From an uncultured Oscillospiraceae bacterium (lineage in GTDB: Bacteria > Bacillota > Clostridia > Oscillospirales > Oscillospiraceae): 32,839 nt of DNA. The stretch is from NCBI GenBank assembly GCA_934569045.1, contig CAKTJX010000029.1, positions 1 through 32,839 on the forward strand, read 5' to 3'. The translations under genes and the position numbers were made by a program. Shown in pieces: positions 1 to 9,092 of the stretch (positions are counted from its first letter, which is position 1; each line of letters begins with the position of its first letter). Below the pieces are notes generated by a model. It did no database searches. It saw nothing but the letters and a program-made list of their open reading frames with translations, and was not told where the DNA came from.

Positions 1-287
1 GCAGTTTGTTATTTACATTCCCTCATTCCGGCGGGAACAAACACCCTACGGAAATCAGTAGCTTCATAATGCATGGCACGCGCAAAGCTTAGCGTACGCA
101 CGGTCTCCACTCAAATCACACCCGAGCCCGGCTCGTGGACCTTCCGGGGCGGATGGGCGCCTAATTAGGCAGCCTGAGCAACAGTGTTGTTGTCAGTTAA
201 ATTTAAAAAGTTACCCGTTTTATCGTGGTCAGGTGCCACGACCCGCTATTCCAGCCTCACTACCCCCGTCGAAACCAGTACGGCCCC
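1..287 (-). ncRNA. ssrA: tmRNA (ssrA), 3' part cut by window edge
   Basis: Transfer-messenger RNA, which rescues stalled ribosomes and tags the unfinished protein for proteolysis. Read on the minus strand, the 5' end begins GGGGCCGTACTGGTTTCGAC, the tmRNA hallmark. An open tag frame ends at TAA (165-167) with the typical terminal codons GCT GCC; read back, the likely tag is T-D-N-N-T-V-A-Q-A-A (165-197). The exact resume codon is inferred. The 3' acceptor half that would pair with the GGGGCC 5' end is missing, so the gene continues left of base 1. smpB, its protein partner, lies just upstream on the same strand. I see no clean promoter between 288 and 359, so it may be processed from the smpB transcript. 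Confidence 0.93.
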
Positions 288-323
288 ATATTGGGAAAGG
301 GATGCTGACAACTGTAACTCCCC

Positions 324-345
324 CGGGCCGGCCGGAGCCGGCCCG
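324..345 (-). terminator. Strong GC hairpin between cyclophilin gene and ssrA
   Basis: A perfect 9-bp inverted repeat (324-332 with 337-345) encloses a 4-nt loop that reads UCCG on the minus strand. It lies between the cyclophilin stop and the tmRNA 5' end. No U-run follows, so it is not a classic intrinsic terminator. It may be an attenuator or a processing signal separating the mRNA from tmRNA. Confidence 0.45.
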
Positions 346-359
346 CAGGGATGGAACTT

Positions 360-896
360 TTAGAACCGCCCGTAGGGGTCCGGCAGCTTCTTGGGCTCCG
401 GGTAGACTTCCCCATGGGTATCTACGGTGATGGACTTGATCTTCTGCTCCTGCACAGGCCGGTCATTGGGGCCGGTCTTGGTGGCGGCGATGGCATCCAC
501 CACATCCATGCCGGAGGTCACCTTGCCGAAGGCGGCATACTGGCCGTCCAGGTGCTTGGCATCCTCATGCATGATGAAGAACTGGCTGCCCGCGGAGTTG
601 GGAGAGGAGGAACGGGCCATGCTGAGAACGCCCCGCTTATGCTTCAGGTCGTTCTTGACGCCGTTGAAGAAAAACTCGCCCTTGATGCAGTAGCCGGGGC
701 CACCCATGCCGGTGCCCTCGGGGCAGCCGCCCTGGATCATAAAGCCGGGGATGACCCGGTGGAAGATCAGGCCGTCATAATAATTGTGATTGCACAGATC
801 GATGAAATTATAGACGCTCTGGGGGGCCTTCTCGGGGTACAGCTCTCCCTCGATGACACCACCGTTTTCCATCGTAATCTTAAAAGTCGGATTCAT
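360..896 (-). CDS. Cyclophilin-type peptidyl-prolyl cis-trans isomerase
   Basis: A 178-residue cytoplasmic isomerase of Xaa-Pro peptide bonds that assists protein folding. It shows the cyclophilin signatures in order: FHRVIPGFMIQGG (catalytic Arg in FHR, substrate Gln in QGG) at about residues 45-57, MARSSSPNSAGSQFFI around 93-108, and FGKVTSGMDVVD near 123-134. There is no signal peptide or membrane segment, and the length is typical of a single-domain bacterial cyclophilin. The ATG lies 3 nt after the smpB stop. Its ribosome site AAGGAGAG is formed by the last smpB codons, so translation of the two is probably coupled. The family is certain; the client proteins are unknown. Confidence 0.93.
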   Translation of the reverse strand: MNPTFKITMENGGVIEGELYPEKAPQSVYNFIDLCNHNYYDGLIFHRVIPGFMIQGGCPEGTGMGGPGYCIKGEFFFNGVKNDLKHKRGVLSMARSSSPNSAGSQFFIMHEDAKHLDGQYAAFGKVTSGMDVVDAIAATKTGPNDRPVQEQKIKSITVDTHGEVYPEPKKLPDPYGRF

Positions 897-899
897 TGG

Positions 900-1367
900 T
901 TATCTCTCCTTCATAGCACGGTCAATCTGCCGTTTCGCGTCCCGCTCCGCGGCAGCCGCCCGCTTATCATACAGCTTTTTGCCTTTGCACAGGCCGACCT
1001 TGACCTTGACCCGGCTGCCCTTGAAATAGACAGACAGCGGAATCAGGGAATAGCCATCCTGCTTTACCTTGCCAAACAGGCGCATGATCTCCCGCTTGTG
1101 CATCAGCAGTCTTCTGGGGCGCTTCTCGTCCCGGTTGAAGATGTTGCCATGGTCGTAGGGGGAAATATGCATCTGGTTCAGAATCAGCTCGCCGTTTTTG
1201 ATGCCGCACCAGCTGTCCTTCAGGTTCAGAGTGCCCGCCCGGATGGACTTTACTTCCGTACCGCACAGCTCAATCCCGGCCTCAAACTCCTCCTCCACGA
1301 AATACTCATGGTAGGCCTCCCGATTCCGGGCCATGACCTTGATGCTCTCCTTTTCCAGACGGCTCAC
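900..1367 (-). CDS. smpB: SsrA-binding protein SmpB
   Basis: SmpB binds tmRNA and delivers it to stalled ribosomes. Family blocks visible include NREAYHEYFVEEEFEAG, GTEVKSIRAGTLNLKDSW, HISPYDHGN and the basic tail GKKLYDKRAAAAERDAKRQ. The open frame gives 155 residues from GTG at 1367, near the usual length. The start is unclear. The strong site AAAGGGGAGGTGA abuts this GTG with no spacer. An ATG at 1334 would remove residues that align with known N termini. A CTG at 1358 sits 8 nt after GGAGG and would give an N terminus about as long as the B. subtilis protein, as recalled. A promoter with an extended -10 box lies at 1391-1399, just upstream. The cyclophilin gene and ssrA follow on the same strand. 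Confidence 0.95.
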   Translation of the reverse strand: MSRLEKESIKVMARNREAYHEYFVEEEFEAGIELCGTEVKSIRAGTLNLKDSWCGIKNGELILNQMHISPYDHGNIFNRDEKRPRRLLMHKREIMRLFGKVKQDGYSLIPLSVYFKGSRVKVKVGLCKGKKLYDKRAAAAERDAKRQIDRAMKER

Positions 1368-1390
1368 CTCCCCTTTGGATGTCTACTGTG

Positions 1391-1399
1391 ATTATACCA
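1391..1399 (-). promoter_or_regulatory. Extended -10 promoter for smpB operon
   Basis: On the minus strand, TGGTATAAT places a perfect TATAAT (1391-1396) behind the extended -10 dinucleotide TG. The expected -35 position (1414-1419) reads GTTTGA and is weak. The predicted start near 1384 leaves a leader of roughly 17-25 nt before smpB. The element overlaps the stop codon of the upstream HAD gene. Confidence 0.55.
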
Positions 1400-2066
1400 T
1401 ATTTGTCAAGTCTTCAAACAGCATGGCTTCCAAATCCCGGGGGCTGTCGAAGCGGTAGGTGCACAGGTGGGTCATCTCCTCCGCGATCTCCGGGCAGTTC
1501 TTCCGGCTCCACCCGGCAAAGGCGATATCCACCCCTGCCCTGCTGGCCATCTGCCAGGCGGGCTTCATATCGTCCACCACCAGCAGGTCCCTGGGCCCAA
1601 AGCCATACTTCTTCATGATCTGCTCCAGCGGGTAGGTGCTGGGCTTACGCTGAGCCTCCGGCAGGTCCCAGCCGAAAATATCATCCGGCAGGAGGCCGAA
1701 ATGGGTGCGGTAGTCCCGGGTGATATTTTCCTCGCAGGAGTGGGAGACCACGCAGATCTTCCCCCCGGCCTGCCGGAACCGCTGCAGCAGCTCCCGGATG
1801 CCCGGATAGGGCAGCGGCGTGTGGGTGCGGATGTAGGCCTGCCAGCCGTGGAACTCATCCTCCAGATCCTGTTCCGAAAAACCGTACCACTGGCGGCACA
1901 TCTCGGCAAAGCCCAGGTGATAGCAGCCGGAGGTGTATTTCTCCAGGCTGACCTCCGCCCCCGGGCAGAACTGCCGAATGGTCTGCTCAAAAAAGGGGTA
2001 ATTCACAGTCGCTTCACTCTGGACCGCCGTATCATCGTGATCCATTACCAGGCAGGCGTATTTCAT
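1392..2066 (-). CDS. HAD-family hydrolase (phosphatase-like)
   Basis: A 224-residue soluble haloacid-dehalogenase-type hydrolase, probably a small-molecule phosphatase of the phosphoglycolate phosphatase type. Motif I is DHDDT at residues 9-13 (Asp9 nucleophile, Asp11 acid/base). Motif II is VVSHS, motif III the Lys in the RKPSTYP segment, and motif IV the acidic pair in VVDDMKPA. The helical insert after motif I fits a C1-type cap. The ATG follows GGAG by 8 nt and is preceded by a good promoter at 2097-2125. It is transcribed divergently from the small gene at 2197. The substrate cannot be told from the sequence. Confidence 0.85.
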   Translation of the reverse strand: MKYACLVMDHDDTAVQSEATVNYPFFEQTIRQFCPGAEVSLEKYTSGCYHLGFAEMCRQWYGFSEQDLEDEFHGWQAYIRTHTPLPYPGIRELLQRFRQAGGKICVVSHSCEENITRDYRTHFGLLPDDIFGWDLPEAQRKPSTYPLEQIMKKYGFGPRDLLVVDDMKPAWQMASRAGVDIAFAGWSRKNCPEIAEEMTHLCTYRFDSPRDLEAMLFEDLTNMV

Positions 2067-2096
2067 GCTCTCTTCTCCGTTTCTCTTTTTGCGTTC

Positions 2097-2125
2097 ATTA
2101 TAGCAAAGGGACCGCCATCCCGCAA
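2097..2125 (-). promoter_or_regulatory. Sigma-A promoter for HAD gene
   Basis: On the minus strand, TTGCGG (2120-2125), a 17-nt spacer and TATAAT (2097-2102) are preceded by an extended -10 TG. It directs transcription toward the HAD gene starting at 2066. A second promoter points the other way at 2140-2168. Confidence 0.75.
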
Positions 2126-2139
2126 CCAGAAATTTCCCG

Positions 2140-2168
2140 TTGTAATAATCGAACGTTTGTGCTATAAT
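2140..2168 (+). promoter_or_regulatory. Sigma-A promoter for small gene at 2197
   Basis: TTGTAA (2140-2145), a 17-nt spacer and TATAAT (2163-2168), with TG one base before the -10 box. The strength looks high for so small a gene. A LexA-like dyad occupies the spacer and touches the -10 box. Confidence 0.8.
2150..2163 (+). promoter_or_regulatory. Possible LexA/DinR operator
   Basis: CGAACGTTTGTGCT resembles the Firmicute LexA box, CGAAC-N4-GTTCG, with the first half perfect and two mismatches in the second half (GTGCT). It lies between the -35 and -10 boxes, where a bound repressor would block transcription. The match is imperfect and could be chance. Confidence 0.38.
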
Positions 2169-2196
2169 TAAAATTACAAAACGGAGGTGTGATGAT

Positions 2197-2457
2197 ATGG
2201 AACAGCTGCTGTGTCCGGTAGATGTAATTGCCCTGTGGGGCGCGGATGGAAAAATACGGCCCCTGCGGCTGCGGATTCAGGGGGACAGCGGCCCCCAGCG
2301 GGTAGATATCCTGCAAATCGTCCAGGAAAAACAGGAAAAGCGCTACGGCTGGGAGGGCATTCGGTTTCTCTGCGTCGCCCGGGCCGGGCGGACGGAGTAT
2401 CCCCTGGAGCTGTACTACAGCCAAAGAAGCCGGTGCTGGAGTTTGGGAAACGCCTGA
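2197..2457 (+). CDS. Small protein of unknown function, possibly SOS-regulated
   Basis: An 86-residue soluble protein with no signal peptide or membrane segment. The start ATG is preceded by CGGAGGTG about 10 nt upstream and by a strong extended -10 promoter. The layout VDVIALWGADGKIRPLRLRI, a VDILQI segment, a mid Gly-X-X-Phe-X-Cys strand and a C-terminal Arg/Trp-rich strand suggests a small beta-rich fold. From memory, similar small clostridial proteins of about 80 residues occur near SOS polymerases; I could not check this. The LexA-like dyad in the promoter points the same way. The stop lies inside a perfect 10-bp inverted repeat. Existence of the gene is well supported; its function is not. 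Confidence 0.75.
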   Translation: MEQLLCPVDVIALWGADGKIRPLRLRIQGDSGPQRVDILQIVQEKQEKRYGWEGIRFLCVARAGRTEYPLELYYSQRSRCWSLGNA

Positions 2458-2485
2458 ACACGCCCAATGCGGACATGTTCAGGCG
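2451..2485. terminator. Inverted repeat between convergent genes
   Basis: A perfect 10-bp inverted repeat (2451-2460 with 2476-2485) with a 15-nt loop overlaps the stop of the small plus-strand gene and lies downstream of the minus-strand histidine kinase. No long T-run follows on the plus strand and only GTTT on the minus strand. It may act as a weak shared terminator. Confidence 0.45.
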
Positions 2486-2497
2486 GCAGTCGCGGAA

Positions 2498-5400
2498 TCA
2501 ACTCAGAATTTCAGACAGCGTTTTCAGGAGAACCTTCAGGTCGATGGGCTTTGCCAGATGCCCATTCATGCCCGCGGCCAGGGCATTCTGCCGGTCCTCC
2601 TCAAAGGCATTGGCGGTCATAGCAAGAATCGGAATCTGTTTGCAGCAGGGGGCCTCCATGGCCCGGATCTGCCGGGTGGCCTCGTAACCGTCCATCACCG
2701 GCATCTGAACATCCATCAATATCAGGTCATACTGCCCCTGCCGGGCGGTTTTCATTTTCTCCACGGCAACGGAACCGTCCGATGCAACCTCTACGGTAAA
2801 CCCGGCCTCCTGCAGGATTTCCACCGCAATCTCCTGATTCAGCACATTGTCCTCCACCAGCAGGATTCGTTTTCCCTTGGGAGATGCGGTCTTTCGCTCC
2901 GGCTCGGAGACCGTGGCGGGAACCGGCTGGGACAGAATATCCCGCAGCTCCGACATGAACAGCGGCTTTTCGCAGAAGGCCGTTACGCCTGCCTCCCGGG
3001 CCTCCTCTTCCACATCCGACCAGTCATAGGCCGTGAGAATAATGATGGGCCTGCTCTCCCCGATCACCTTCCGGATTCGGCGCACCGTCTCAATGCCGTT
3101 CATATCCGGCATCAGCCAGTCGATGATATAGGCATAGAACTCATCGCCCATTTCCATGGCGTGCTTGGTGCGGATCACCGCTTCCTTGCCGGAAACCGTC
3201 CACTCCGAGCGCATACCAATCTCCGTCAGCATGGAGGAAATGCTCAGGCAGGTATCCGTATCGTCATCCGCCACCAGAACCCGCAGGCCCTGAAGGGATT
3301 CCGCCTTCTGGTAGACCCGGCGCTCTCCGGTGAGCCGGAAGGTCAGGCAGACATCGAATTCGCTTCCGGTTCCCTCCTCGCTTTTCAGACTGATGGTTCC
3401 GCCCATCATATCCACGATCTTCTTGGTAATGGCCAGGCCCAAGCCGGTGCCCTGGATGCCGCTGACGGTGGCGCTTTCCGCCCGGCTGAAGGACTCAAAA
3501 ATATGCTCCTGGAATTCCTTGCTGATGCCGATGCCCGTGTCTCGGATCACGAAGTGATAGCGGGCGCAGCCCTTGGGCGCTTTTTTCTCCTGCCGCACAC
3601 GCAGGCTGATGAGGCCGCCTGTCTTATTGAACTTGACGCCGTTGCCTAGGATGTTCAGCAGCACCTGGGTCAGGCGCAGCTTGTCCGCGAATACATCCTC
3701 ATCCACCACATCCACGGTATCGATCAGGAAATCCAGCTGCTTGGAGCTGATGGTGGGCTGAATGATGGTGCGGATATCGTGGAGCAGATTCGGCAGGTGC
3801 AGAGGCTTCTCATCGATCTTCACCTTGCCGCTTTCAATACGGCTCATATTCAGCACATCGTTGATCAGAGAAAGCAGATGCTCGCTGGAGGTGCCGATTT
3901 TGCGCAGATACTCCTTGACCTTCTCCTTGTTATCAATATGAGAGGCGGCCAGAGAGGTAAAGCCGATAATCGCATTCATGGGGGTGCGGATGTCGTGGGA
4001 CATATTGTTGAGGAACTGGGTTTTGGCATGGTTTGCGTATTCCGCCGCCGCCAGCGCCTCGGTAAGCTTCTCGTTCTTCTCCCGCTCGGCAAGGACGATA
4101 TCGTTGACATTTTTAAAGCCCATGATGAAATCATTGCTTTCCTCATCGCCCGCAAAGGTGAAGCTCACCTGGAAATACTCCTGCTTTCCCTTGTACTGCC
4201 GCTTATAGACCACGCTGTAGATGACCTGCTGCCGCAGCTCGTGGAGCACTACCTCGTACTGAGTTTTCCGGGCAAACTCCTCCCTGTCCCCTTCGCAGAC
4301 GAAGTTGGTCAGGTAATCCCGCATCCCGTCTGCATAGTTCATCTCGCTCTGCGTAAAGGAAATAGACTCCCGTGCCACATTGTCCCGTCCGGTATCCCGG
4401 TACTTGACCCAGGATTTTCCGTCCTGGCAGATCAGCCACACGGTGGTAAATTCCTGGGAAAGGCCGCTGATGACGCGGGTCTGCTCCCCCAGAAGCCGGC
4501 GCTCCTGTTCCCGCTGCTTCTGCTCCGCCACATTGGCGGAAATATCCTCTACGGAGAATAGGACGCTGGTCACCACTCCATTTTCATCCCGGGACGCAGC
4601 AATCCAGCTGGCGCGGCACCACTCCCAGGGGTCCAGCATCCCGTGGAACTCTTCCACGACCAGATCATTTTTTTCAAGCTGCCGCTCCAGATGCCGCCGG
4701 TCCATAAACGCGCGCATCTTTTCCTGGTCCTCCGGTCGGACACACAGGGTGATAAAGGCATCGGTCACATCCCCCGCCGCGGGGCAGTCCTGAACGACCT
4801 GCTCAAAATAGGGAATGTTTTTCAGCGCTTTGCAGGTATTTGCGCGGAGGTCCACCCAATACACCGCAAAGAACGCATTGGAAAGGCCGCCGATGGTCTG
4901 GAGCTGCTCCTCCAGCCTTGCGTTGACCTCCTGCAGCTGCGCCTTCTTCTGATCCTCCTGGGCGATAATCTCATCGATCAGCCGATAGCCCATGACCGCC
5001 CCTGTACCGTCTTCTCCCGTCAGCGCGCCGGTTACCTCCAGATAATGCCGCTCGCCACTGTCGGACACAATGCAGAAGCGGTATGCCAGCCTTTGATGAT
5101 TCCGCAGATACGCCCTCAAGCCGTCCGGGCGAAGCATATCCACAAAATCCGGGGCGGAGGACTGGTCCACGTGCTTTGCAAAGCACTCCTCCAGCTTCTC
5201 CCGGTAGTCGGCAAACCCGGCAACGGTTTTGCCTGCCTCCAGGAAAAGATTGGTCTCGTCGTTGGATTTGAGCACCGTAATGGTCTCTTTCGCAAAGTTC
5301 AGATAGAAGAAGGAAAGAAAATCCTGGCACAGCGTATCGAGAATCTGCTTCTCATTTTTCAGAGATTCATTCTCCGAAATATCCAGGAAGGTGGTGTAAA

Positions 5401-6175
5401 CGGCACGCTCCCCCTGGGGCGTGGTAATGACCTCGGTGTGGGCCAGCAGGCTGGAAATTTTCCCCGCTTCCGTGGCAACGGTACAGCCATAATCCACAGA
5501 ACCATCCCGGACACGGAGCGCACGGAGCTTTTCCAGATCCGCAGCGCTGCGGTACACCACTTTCGACATGACCTTGTCCAGGTTTTGCCTGGCGTCCTCC
5601 AGATTCTTGATGCCGTAAATCCGCATGGCCTCCGCGTTCATATACAGATGATTTCGGTTCGGGATCGTATAGTAGACGATGCCGCAGGCCGCCCGGTCTG
5701 TAATGCTGCGGCTGTAGGCGGCCGTGCGGCTTTGGGCCTGCTGCAAATCACGGTTTTGCCGCATGAGCCACTGTTGGGACTGGTTCTCGTCTTCCAGGCG
5801 GAACACATCGGAATATTCTCTGTGGTAGCCCGCAATGGTCACCGTCTGTCCTTCCGTATGCATCCGTCTGCCGCCGCAGCGGACCCGCATCTCCCCGGTG
5901 ACCGGGTGGAGATAACGATACACAATATCGGCTTCCCCACGCATCAGTTCCTCCATATACGCCGTCAGCAGCTGCCGATCATCTGGGTGAATATGGGCGG
6001 AGAAAAAGGCGTAGCATTCCTCCGGCGTAAGGTCCGGTGTCACCCCCAGAAGGTCCCGCATTATGGCATCGGCATACATACAGCCCGTACCGTCGCTGTC
6101 CAGCTCCATTTTCCAAAAGCCTGTGCGGCTTTCCCGGATGTATTCCTCCACTGCCTGCATTTCCAGATCGATCAT
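2498..6175 (-). CDS. Cytoplasmic multi-PAS hybrid sensor histidine kinase with two receiver domains
   Basis: A 1225-residue phosphorelay sensor with no membrane segment or signal peptide, so it should sense an internal signal. The first ~700 residues form about five PAS-like repeats separated by short coiled coils. A HisKA H-box follows ([14 protein letters not shown], phospho-His near 727), then an ATPase domain with N-box [24 protein letters not shown] and GTGLGLAI. Two receivers end the protein: the first has VADDD and phospho-Asp near 1019 ([11 protein letters not shown]); the second has VEDN and Asp near 1155 ([11 protein letters not shown]). There is no HPt domain and no partner response regulator nearby. 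I chose ATG at 6175, 9 nt after GGAG, over the upstream TTG at 6190, which lacks a site. A consensus promoter lies at 6243-6271. Confidence 0.93.
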   Translation of the reverse strand: MIDLEMQAVEEYIRESRTGFWKMELDSDGTGCMYADAIMRDLLGVTPDLTPEECYAFFSAHIHPDDRQLLTAYMEELMRGEADIVYRYLHPVTGEMRVRCGGRRMHTEGQTVTIAGYHREYSDVFRLEDENQSQQWLMRQNRDLQQAQSRTAAYSRSITDRAACGIVYYTIPNRNHLYMNAEAMRIYGIKNLEDARQNLDKVMSKVVYRSAADLEKLRALRVRDGSVDYGCTVATEAGKISSLLAHTEVITTPQGERAVYTTFLDISENESLKNEKQILDTLCQDFLSFFYLNFAKETITVLKSNDETNLFLEAGKTVAGFADYREKLEECFAKHVDQSSAPDFVDMLRPDGLRAYLRNHQRLAYRFCIVSDSGERHYLEVTGALTGEDGTGAVMGYRLIDEIIAQEDQKKAQLQEVNARLEEQLQTIGGLSNAFFAVYWVDLRANTCKALKNIPYFEQVVQDCPAAGDVTDAFITLCVRPEDQEKMRAFMDRRHLERQLEKNDLVVEEFHGMLDPWEWCRASWIAASRDENGVVTSVLFSVEDISANVAEQKQREQERRLLGEQTRVISGLSQEFTTVWLICQDGKSWVKYRDTGRDNVARESISFTQSEMNYADGMRDYLTNFVCEGDREEFARKTQYEVVLHELRQQVIYSVVYKRQYKGKQEYFQVSFTFAGDEESNDFIMGFKNVNDIVLAEREKNEKLTEALAAAEYANHAKTQFLNNMSHDIRTPMNAIIGFTSLAASHIDNKEKVKEYLRKIGTSSEHLLSLINDVLNMSRIESGKVKIDEKPLHLPNLLHDIRTIIQPTISSKQLDFLIDTVDVVDEDVFADKLRLTQVLLNILGNGVKFNKTGGLISLRVRQEKKAPKGCARYHFVIRDTGIGISKEFQEHIFESFSRAESATVSGIQGTGLGLAITKKIVDMMGGTISLKSEEGTGSEFDVCLTFRLTGERRVYQKAESLQGLRVLVADDDTDTCLSISSMLTEIGMRSEWTVSGKEAVIRTKHAMEMGDEFYAYIIDWLMPDMNGIETVRRIRKVIGESRPIIILTAYDWSDVEEEAREAGVTAFCEKPLFMSELRDILSQPVPATVSEPERKTASPKGKRILLVEDNVLNQEIAVEILQEAGFTVEVASDGSVAVEKMKTARQGQYDLILMDVQMPVMDGYEATRQIRAMEAPCCKQIPILAMTANAFEEDRQNALAAGMNGHLAKPIDLKVLLKTLSEILS

Positions 6176-6242
6176 ACGTGTGAGCTCCAATTCTCGTTAT
6201 TGTTGTCAAGCGGCTGTCTGATGTAAAACATGAATTGGTTCC

Positions 6243-6271
6243 ATTATATCCGAGGAGGCCCTATTTTGCAA
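6243..6271 (-). promoter_or_regulatory. Sigma-A promoter for hybrid kinase
   Basis: On the minus strand, TTGCAA (6266-6271), a 17-nt spacer and TATAAT (6243-6248). The predicted leader before the ATG at 6175 is about 60 nt. The rest of the 6191-6359 gap holds no gene that I can see and no clear terminator for the gene at 6360. Confidence 0.8.
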
Positions 6272-6359
6272 GGTCTTATGCGTAAAATATCACAAGATTC
6301 AATCATTCAAATCAGAAACTGAATTGCGGTGCATGTTGATTGCCCGCCCACACAAGGGA

Positions 6360-8840
6360 TCACAAATAGCGTCCCGTAATACTGTTCCCGTTGTTTTGAA
6401 TCTCTCTCGGTGTTCCGGCTGCCACAATCCGGCCCCCTGCTTCCCCGCCGCCGGGGCCCATGTCGATGATGTAATCGGCGTTGCGGATCACATCCAGGTC
6501 GTGCTCAATGACAATCACTGTGGCGCCATTGTCGATCAGTGCCTGGAACACACCCAGCAGCACCCGGACATCCAGGGGGTGCAGACCGATAGAGGGCTCA
6601 TCAAACACGAAAACGGAGTCCTCCTGGGTTCTGCCGATTTCACTTGCCAGCTTAAGCCGCTGGGCTTCGCCGCCGGAAAGGCCCGGTGTTTCCTCCCCCA
6701 GAGTCAGATAGCCGAGACCCAGCTGTTTCAGGATGTTCAGCTTTTGGCTGACGGTTTTCATCTCCTCGCAGAAGTCAATTGCGGAGTTCACGTCCATGTC
6801 CATCAGCTCCGGCAGAGAAAGAGCCTCACCTGCCCTGTTTGTGAGCTTTATATCATAGGCTTCCCTTGCATAGCGGGAACCGCGGCAGTCCGGGCAGGGA
6901 ATATTCACATCCGGAAGGAACTGCACATCCAGGCTGACGACACCCGTTCCGTCGCAGCCGGGGCAGCGCAGGGAGCCGGTATTGTAGGAAAAGTCACTTG
7001 TTGCGTGATACCCTTTCTCCCTGGCATTGGGAGACTTGGCATAGAGCTTACGCAGCTCATCATGAACCCCCGCGTAGGTTGCCACCGTGGAGCGGACATT
7101 GATGCCGATGGGCGTTGCGTCAATGAGCTTGATATGCGCGATTCCCTCGGCTTGAATGGAACGGATATGCGCCGGCAGCGTGTGACTGCTGATGGCGGCA
7201 TCCAGCGCGGGAATCAGGCTTTCCAGAACCATGGTGGTCTTGCCGGAGCCGGAGACACCGGTGACAACGGTGAGCCGGCCCTTGGGGATATCCACCTCCA
7301 GCGGCTTGACCGTATGGATGGAATTCGTAGAAAGATGAATGGTACCGTTTGCAAAGAGGTCATCTTTTGCGGCGCAGTCCCTTAATTTTGTTTCGGCCCT
7401 GCCGGAGAGGAAGGGACCGATCTGAGAAGCCGGTTCTTCTTCTATCTCCGGAATCGTTCCCTGGGCAATCACATGACCGCCCTTGGCTCCCGCCTCCGGC
7501 CCCATTTCTACGATCCAATCGGCTTCCTTCAGAATCTGCGTGTCATGATCCACCAGAATCACAGAGTTTCCGTCGGCTACCAGATCGTGCATAACCCCAG
7601 TGAGCCCCACGATATTGGACGGGTGCAGACCGATGGACGGCTCGTCCAGCACATACAGCACACCCGTTGTACGGTTGCGGACAGCACGGGCCAGCTGCAT
7701 CCGCTGGCGCTCCCCGGTGGAGAGCGTGGAGGCGGAACGGTCCAGAGTCAGATACCCCAGGCCCAAATCCATCAGCCGCTTGGCTGTGCTTTGGAACGCC
7801 TCGCAAATGCTTTCAGCCATCGGGCGCATTTCCTCCGTCAGACTGTCAGGAACGCCCCGGACCCATTCCACCAGCTGGGACAGCGTCATAGCGCAGGCCG
7901 CATCCAGCGAAATCCCCTGGAGCCTGGGCCCCCGGGCAGCAGCGGACAGCCGTGTGCCGCGGCACTCCGGGCAGATATCCTCCTTCAAGAATTTCTCCAC
8001 CCGCTTCATGCCCTTTTCATCCTTGACCTTCGCAAGGGCGTTTTCCACCGTATAGACGGCGTTGAAATAGGTAAAGTCCAGCTCCCCGGCCTGATTGGAG
8101 TTTTTGGATTTATAGAGGATATGCCTTTTCTCGGCGGGGCCGTGGTAGACAATTTCCTTTTCCGCCTCGGTCAGATCCCGGAAGGGCACATCGGTACGCA
8201 CGCCCATCGTGCGGCACACATCCGTCATCAGCGACCACATCAGACTGTTCCACGGGGCGACCGCGCCGCCGTCAATGGTCAGGGAGTCATCCGGCACCAG
8301 GCTTGCCAGATCGACGGTGCGGACGCTGCCGGTGCCGCCGCATTTTTGGCAGGCCCCCTGGGAATTGAAGGCCAGCTCTTCCGCGGACGGTGCGTAGAAC
8401 CGCGCGCCGCACTCCGGGCAGACCAGCTTCTTCCCGGCGGCAACCCGCAATGTCGGCTCCAGATAATGCCCATTGGGGCAGCGGTGGCTGGCAAGGCGGG
8501 AATACATGAGCCGCAGGCTGTTTAAGAGCTCCGTTCCCGTGCCAAAGGTGCTGCGAATCCCCGGCACACCGGGACGCTGATGCAGCGCCAGCGCCGCAGG
8601 GACATACAGCACCTCATCCACACTGGCTTTGGCGGCCTGGGTCATTCTCCGGCGGGTGTAGGTGGAAAGGGCCTCCAGGTAACGGCGGGAGCCCTCGGCG
8701 TACAGAACACCCAGGGCCAGCGAGGACTTTCCGGAGCCGGACACTCCCGCAATGCCTACGATCTTCCCCAGAGGGATATCTACATCAATATTTTTCAGGT
8801 TGTGGACCTTTGCGCCACGAATCCGCATTTTATCGATCAT
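6360..8840 (-). CDS. UvrA-like ABC ATPase lacking the UvrB-binding region (UvrA2 type)
   Basis: An 826-residue tandem ABC ATPase of the UvrA family; canonical UvrA has about 940. Walker A motifs GVSGSGKSS (32-40) and GVSGSGKTT (528-536), signatures LSTGE (373-377, altered from LSGGE) and LSGGE (721-725), and two DEPSIGLHP Walker B blocks are present. Zinc Cys pairs occur at 121/141-144, 164-167, 290-293, 626-629 and 649-652. Between CPNGH (121) and CPECG (141) almost nothing is left of the ~110-residue UvrB-binding domain. It may therefore bind or move on damaged DNA without UvrB, or give self-protection against a DNA-binding drug. ATG at 8840 has GGAG 8 nt upstream; the earlier ATG at 8858 has no site. 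It stands alone between a tRNA and the hybrid kinase. Confidence 0.9.
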   Translation of the reverse strand: MIDKMRIRGAKVHNLKNIDVDIPLGKIVGIAGVSGSGKSSLALGVLYAEGSRRYLEALSTYTRRRMTQAAKASVDEVLYVPAALALHQRPGVPGIRSTFGTGTELLNSLRLMYSRLASHRCPNGHYLEPTLRVAAGKKLVCPECGARFYAPSAEELAFNSQGACQKCGGTGSVRTVDLASLVPDDSLTIDGGAVAPWNSLMWSLMTDVCRTMGVRTDVPFRDLTEAEKEIVYHGPAEKRHILYKSKNSNQAGELDFTYFNAVYTVENALAKVKDEKGMKRVEKFLKEDICPECRGTRLSAAARGPRLQGISLDAACAMTLSQLVEWVRGVPDSLTEEMRPMAESICEAFQSTAKRLMDLGLGYLTLDRSASTLSTGERQRMQLARAVRNRTTGVLYVLDEPSIGLHPSNIVGLTGVMHDLVADGNSVILVDHDTQILKEADWIVEMGPEAGAKGGHVIAQGTIPEIEEEPASQIGPFLSGRAETKLRDCAAKDDLFANGTIHLSTNSIHTVKPLEVDIPKGRLTVVTGVSGSGKTTMVLESLIPALDAAISSHTLPAHIRSIQAEGIAHIKLIDATPIGINVRSTVATYAGVHDELRKLYAKSPNAREKGYHATSDFSYNTGSLRCPGCDGTGVVSLDVQFLPDVNIPCPDCRGSRYAREAYDIKLTNRAGEALSLPELMDMDVNSAIDFCEEMKTVSQKLNILKQLGLGYLTLGEETPGLSGGEAQRLKLASEIGRTQEDSVFVFDEPSIGLHPLDVRVLLGVFQALIDNGATVIVIEHDLDVIRNADYIIDMGPGGGEAGGRIVAAGTPREIQNNGNSITGRYL

Positions 8841-8920
8841 TGCGTTCACTCCAAACATTTAGTCAGCAATGCCCCAAACATACACATTTTAATGGGGGCC
8901 AAATCCAATTTGGTTCAAAA

Positions 8921-8954
8921 GAAAAGGGACCATCTCACGATGATCCCTTTTCTT
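8921..8954 (-). terminator. Terminator of tRNA-Pro(GGG) copy 1
   Basis: The stem gaaaaggga (8921-8929) pairs with tcccttttc (8944-8952), extended inward by CAT/ATG around a small loop, and continues into T-rich sequence on the minus strand. It starts directly after the encoded CCA of the tRNA. Confidence 0.8.
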
Positions 8955-9031
8955 TGGTCCGAGTGACTGGATTCGAACCAGCGGCCTCTTGAACCCCATT
9001 CAAGCGCGATACCAAACTTCGCCACACCCGG
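8955..9031 (-). tRNA. tRNA-Pro (anticodon GGG), copy 1
   Basis: A 77-nt cloverleaf on the minus strand. The acceptor stem CCGGGTG pairs with CACTCGG (one G-T), followed by discriminator A and an encoded CCA. The D arm is GCGA/TCGC, the anticodon stem CTTGA/TCAAG with loop ATGGGGT gives GGG (reads CCC), and the T arm contains TTCGAAT. It is identical over its full length to the copy at 21189-21265. Confidence 0.96.
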
Positions 9032-9063
9032 ATATTTACTTGCTGTCTCTTAATAACTCGGAC

Positions 9064-9092
9064 ATGATACCACAGCTTACAGAAAATGTCAA
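9064..9092 (-). promoter_or_regulatory. Sigma-A promoter for tRNA-Pro(GGG) copy 1
   Basis: On the minus strand, TTGACA (9087-9092), a 17-nt spacer and TATCAT (9064-9069), with TG one base before the -10 box. The predicted start is about 25 nt upstream of the mature tRNA. Confidence 0.85.

Noticed and set aside
351..1391. Long plus-strand open frame over the cyclophilin and smpB genes
   Set aside because: It is antisense to two certain genes, has no family features, and long mirror frames are expected at this GC content.
1404..1409. TTGACA as -35 box of the smpB promoter
   Set aside because: It lies only 7 nt from the -10 box, far too close to act as a -35.
4643..6226. 527-codon plus-strand open frame
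   Set aside because: Antisense shadow of the hybrid kinase; no recognisable motif.
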